Assembly (NCBI GenBank): GCA_020722305.1
Contig: DYLB01000078.1
Coordinates: 1 to 9,162 of the forward strand
Reading direction: 5' to 3'
DNA: 9,162 bases
DNA from: Anaerolinea thermophila
GTDB taxonomy: Bacteria; Chloroflexota; Anaerolineae; Anaerolineales; Villigracilaceae
The notes beneath the pieces are model-generated. The model saw nothing but the letters and a program-made list of their open reading frames with translations. It did no database searches and had not been told where the DNA came from. The first letter of the stretch is position 1. The number at the start of each line of letters is the position of its first letter. Positions 8,760-9,162 of the stretch are shown in pieces. The translations under genes were made by a program, and so were the position numbers.

Positions 8760-8928
8760 GCGGCCTCCTGCCTGTCTTGGCGTCAGGCCAGGGCCGCAAC
8801 CAAACGTATCGCCGACCTACGGTCGGCATTGCCATAGCGCGGCTTCCAGCCGCAGCCAAATGTACCGCCGACCTACGAAGTGCCACGAAGTGGTACGGTC
8901 GGCCCTGCCAGGCGGAGCCTGGCGGTAC
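8760..8928. repeat. Cluster of nested REP-like palindromes with two 29-nt direct repeats
   Basis: Direct repeats 8793-8821 and 8849-8877 agree at 26 of 29 positions (GCCGCA..CCAAA.GTA.CGCCGACCTACG), 56 bp apart. Each is preceded by a GCGGC arm that pairs with its first bases (GCGGCC/GGCCGC at 8760-8797; GCGGC/GCCGC at 8839-8853). CCGACC/GGTCGG closes over 3 nt in copy one (8812-8826) and over 23 nt in copy two (8868-8902). Copy two is also enclosed by GTACCGCC/GGCGGTAC (8862-8869 with 8921-8928), beside the hairpin GCCAGGC/GCCTGGC (8907-8923). No reading frame here is credible. Confidence 0.7.
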
Positions 8929-8991
8929 GATTGCCAGATCAGATTTGCGCACATAAGGCAAATGTTGAACGGAAATACTATACCGCTTTTT

Positions 8992-9018
8992 TCCGTGAAT
9001 TCCGTGCAATCCGTGTCC
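8992..9018. repeat. Three-unit 9-bp repeat (TCCGTGNNN)
   Basis: TCCGTGAAT, TCCGTGCAA and TCCGTGTCC in exact tandem; this is the inverted counterpart of the CACGGA block at 8727-8753. Confidence 0.8.
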
Positions 9019-9062
9019 GAAAGATTTCAATCACGGAGATTCCCAGAGAGCCAAAATTTAAC

Positions 9063-9084
9063 TTCGTGACCTTCGCGTCTTCGC
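9063..9084. repeat. TTCGYG-type periodic repeat
   Basis: TTCGTGACC, TTCGCGTC and TTCGCAG follow each other at a 9- then 8-bp period. It resembles the run at 8-25 and, in reverse complement, the AAG-periodic run at 1110-1136. Confidence 0.5.
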
Positions 9085-9093
9085 AGAAAAAAG

Positions 9094-9121
9094 AACCGCC
9101 GGCCTGAAAGCCAGCGGTTTT
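9094..9121. terminator. Probable bidirectional intrinsic terminator
   Basis: AACCGCCGGC (9094-9103) pairs with GCCAGCGGTT (9110-9119) with one mismatch and loop CTGAAA. TTTT follows on the + strand. On the minus strand the hairpin is followed by a longer T-rich run (complement of the A-rich 9086-9093), so it probably terminates a leftward transcript entering from beyond the window. Confidence 0.6.
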
Positions 9122-9162
9122 GCCAGGTCGGGGTGGGCGGACGCGTACCATCCCCTGAATGG
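9122..9162. other. Right-edge stretch, unassigned
   Basis: GC-rich, with no start codon plus ribosome binding site on either strand. Because the preceding hairpin looks like a minus-strand terminator, this may be the 3' end of a leftward gene or RNA, but I cannot identify it. Confidence 0.25.

Larger units (their letters stand above)
8724..9018. repeat. Segment bounded by 27-nt inverted repeats
   Basis: The left end (8724-8750) and the reverse complement of the right end (8992-9018) agree at 23 of 27 positions, both starting GGACACGGA. The ~240 bp between them hold no gene, only palindromes. The ends are themselves 9-bp-period repeats, so inverted copies of a simple repeat explain the match as well as a mobile element would. 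I saw no flanking target duplication. Confidence 0.45.

Noticed and set aside
8727..9084. CRISPR array
   Set aside because: The repeat units are only 9 bp in contiguous tandem, and the 29-nt repeats occur just twice with palindromic DNA between them; there are no spacers of uniform length and no cas genes.
8608..9107. Plus-strand open frames in the right-hand intergenic region
   Set aside because: They traverse repeats and palindromes, have no family motif and no convincing ribosome binding site.

Overview
The window looks like part of a GC-rich bacterial chromosome, most likely from the Chloroflexota (Anaerolineae-like). That placement is an inference from the protein types and from the intergenic DNA, which is full of short degenerate repeats; no rRNA or other decisive marker is present. 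There is no integrase, transposase, CRISPR array or tRNA in the window.

Left part (1-2705, + strand): a repeat-derived leader runs up to thrB (homoserine kinase, threonine biosynthesis). A ~385-bp gene-poor gap follows, with degenerate repeats and a pair of strong palindromes. Then comes glgC (ADP-glucose pyrophosphorylase, glycogen synthesis), with its own sigma-70-type promoter and a strong ribosome binding site.

Centre (2706-5975, + strand): the most informative unit. A near-consensus promoter (TTGACA, 17 bp, TACACT) starts a ~155-nt leader that resembles the yybP-ykoY manganese riboswitch. The leader ends in an intrinsic terminator whose 5' arm overlaps the 3' side of the aptamer's closing stem. 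It precedes a 987-residue P2-type cation ATPase, and a second strong terminator follows that gene. The simplest reading is a self-contained Mn2+-induced cation (Mn2+/Ca2+) export unit.

Right part (5976-8650, - strand): four genes read leftwards from an extended -10 promoter near 8650. In order they are a 102-residue protein of unknown function, a NERD-like protein with a proline-rich linker and C-terminal membrane anchor, a family 2 glycosyltransferase of the dolichyl-phosphate-glucose synthase type, and rnhB (RNase HII). The last two junctions overlap (TTGA start/stop; 17-nt overlap), which suggests translational coupling. The ATPase and rnhB converge across a terminator hairpin.

Right edge (8651-9162): non-coding. 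It holds two inverted blocks of a 9-bp-period repeat that bracket a cluster of nested palindromes, a third block of the same kind, and a probable bidirectional terminator near the end.
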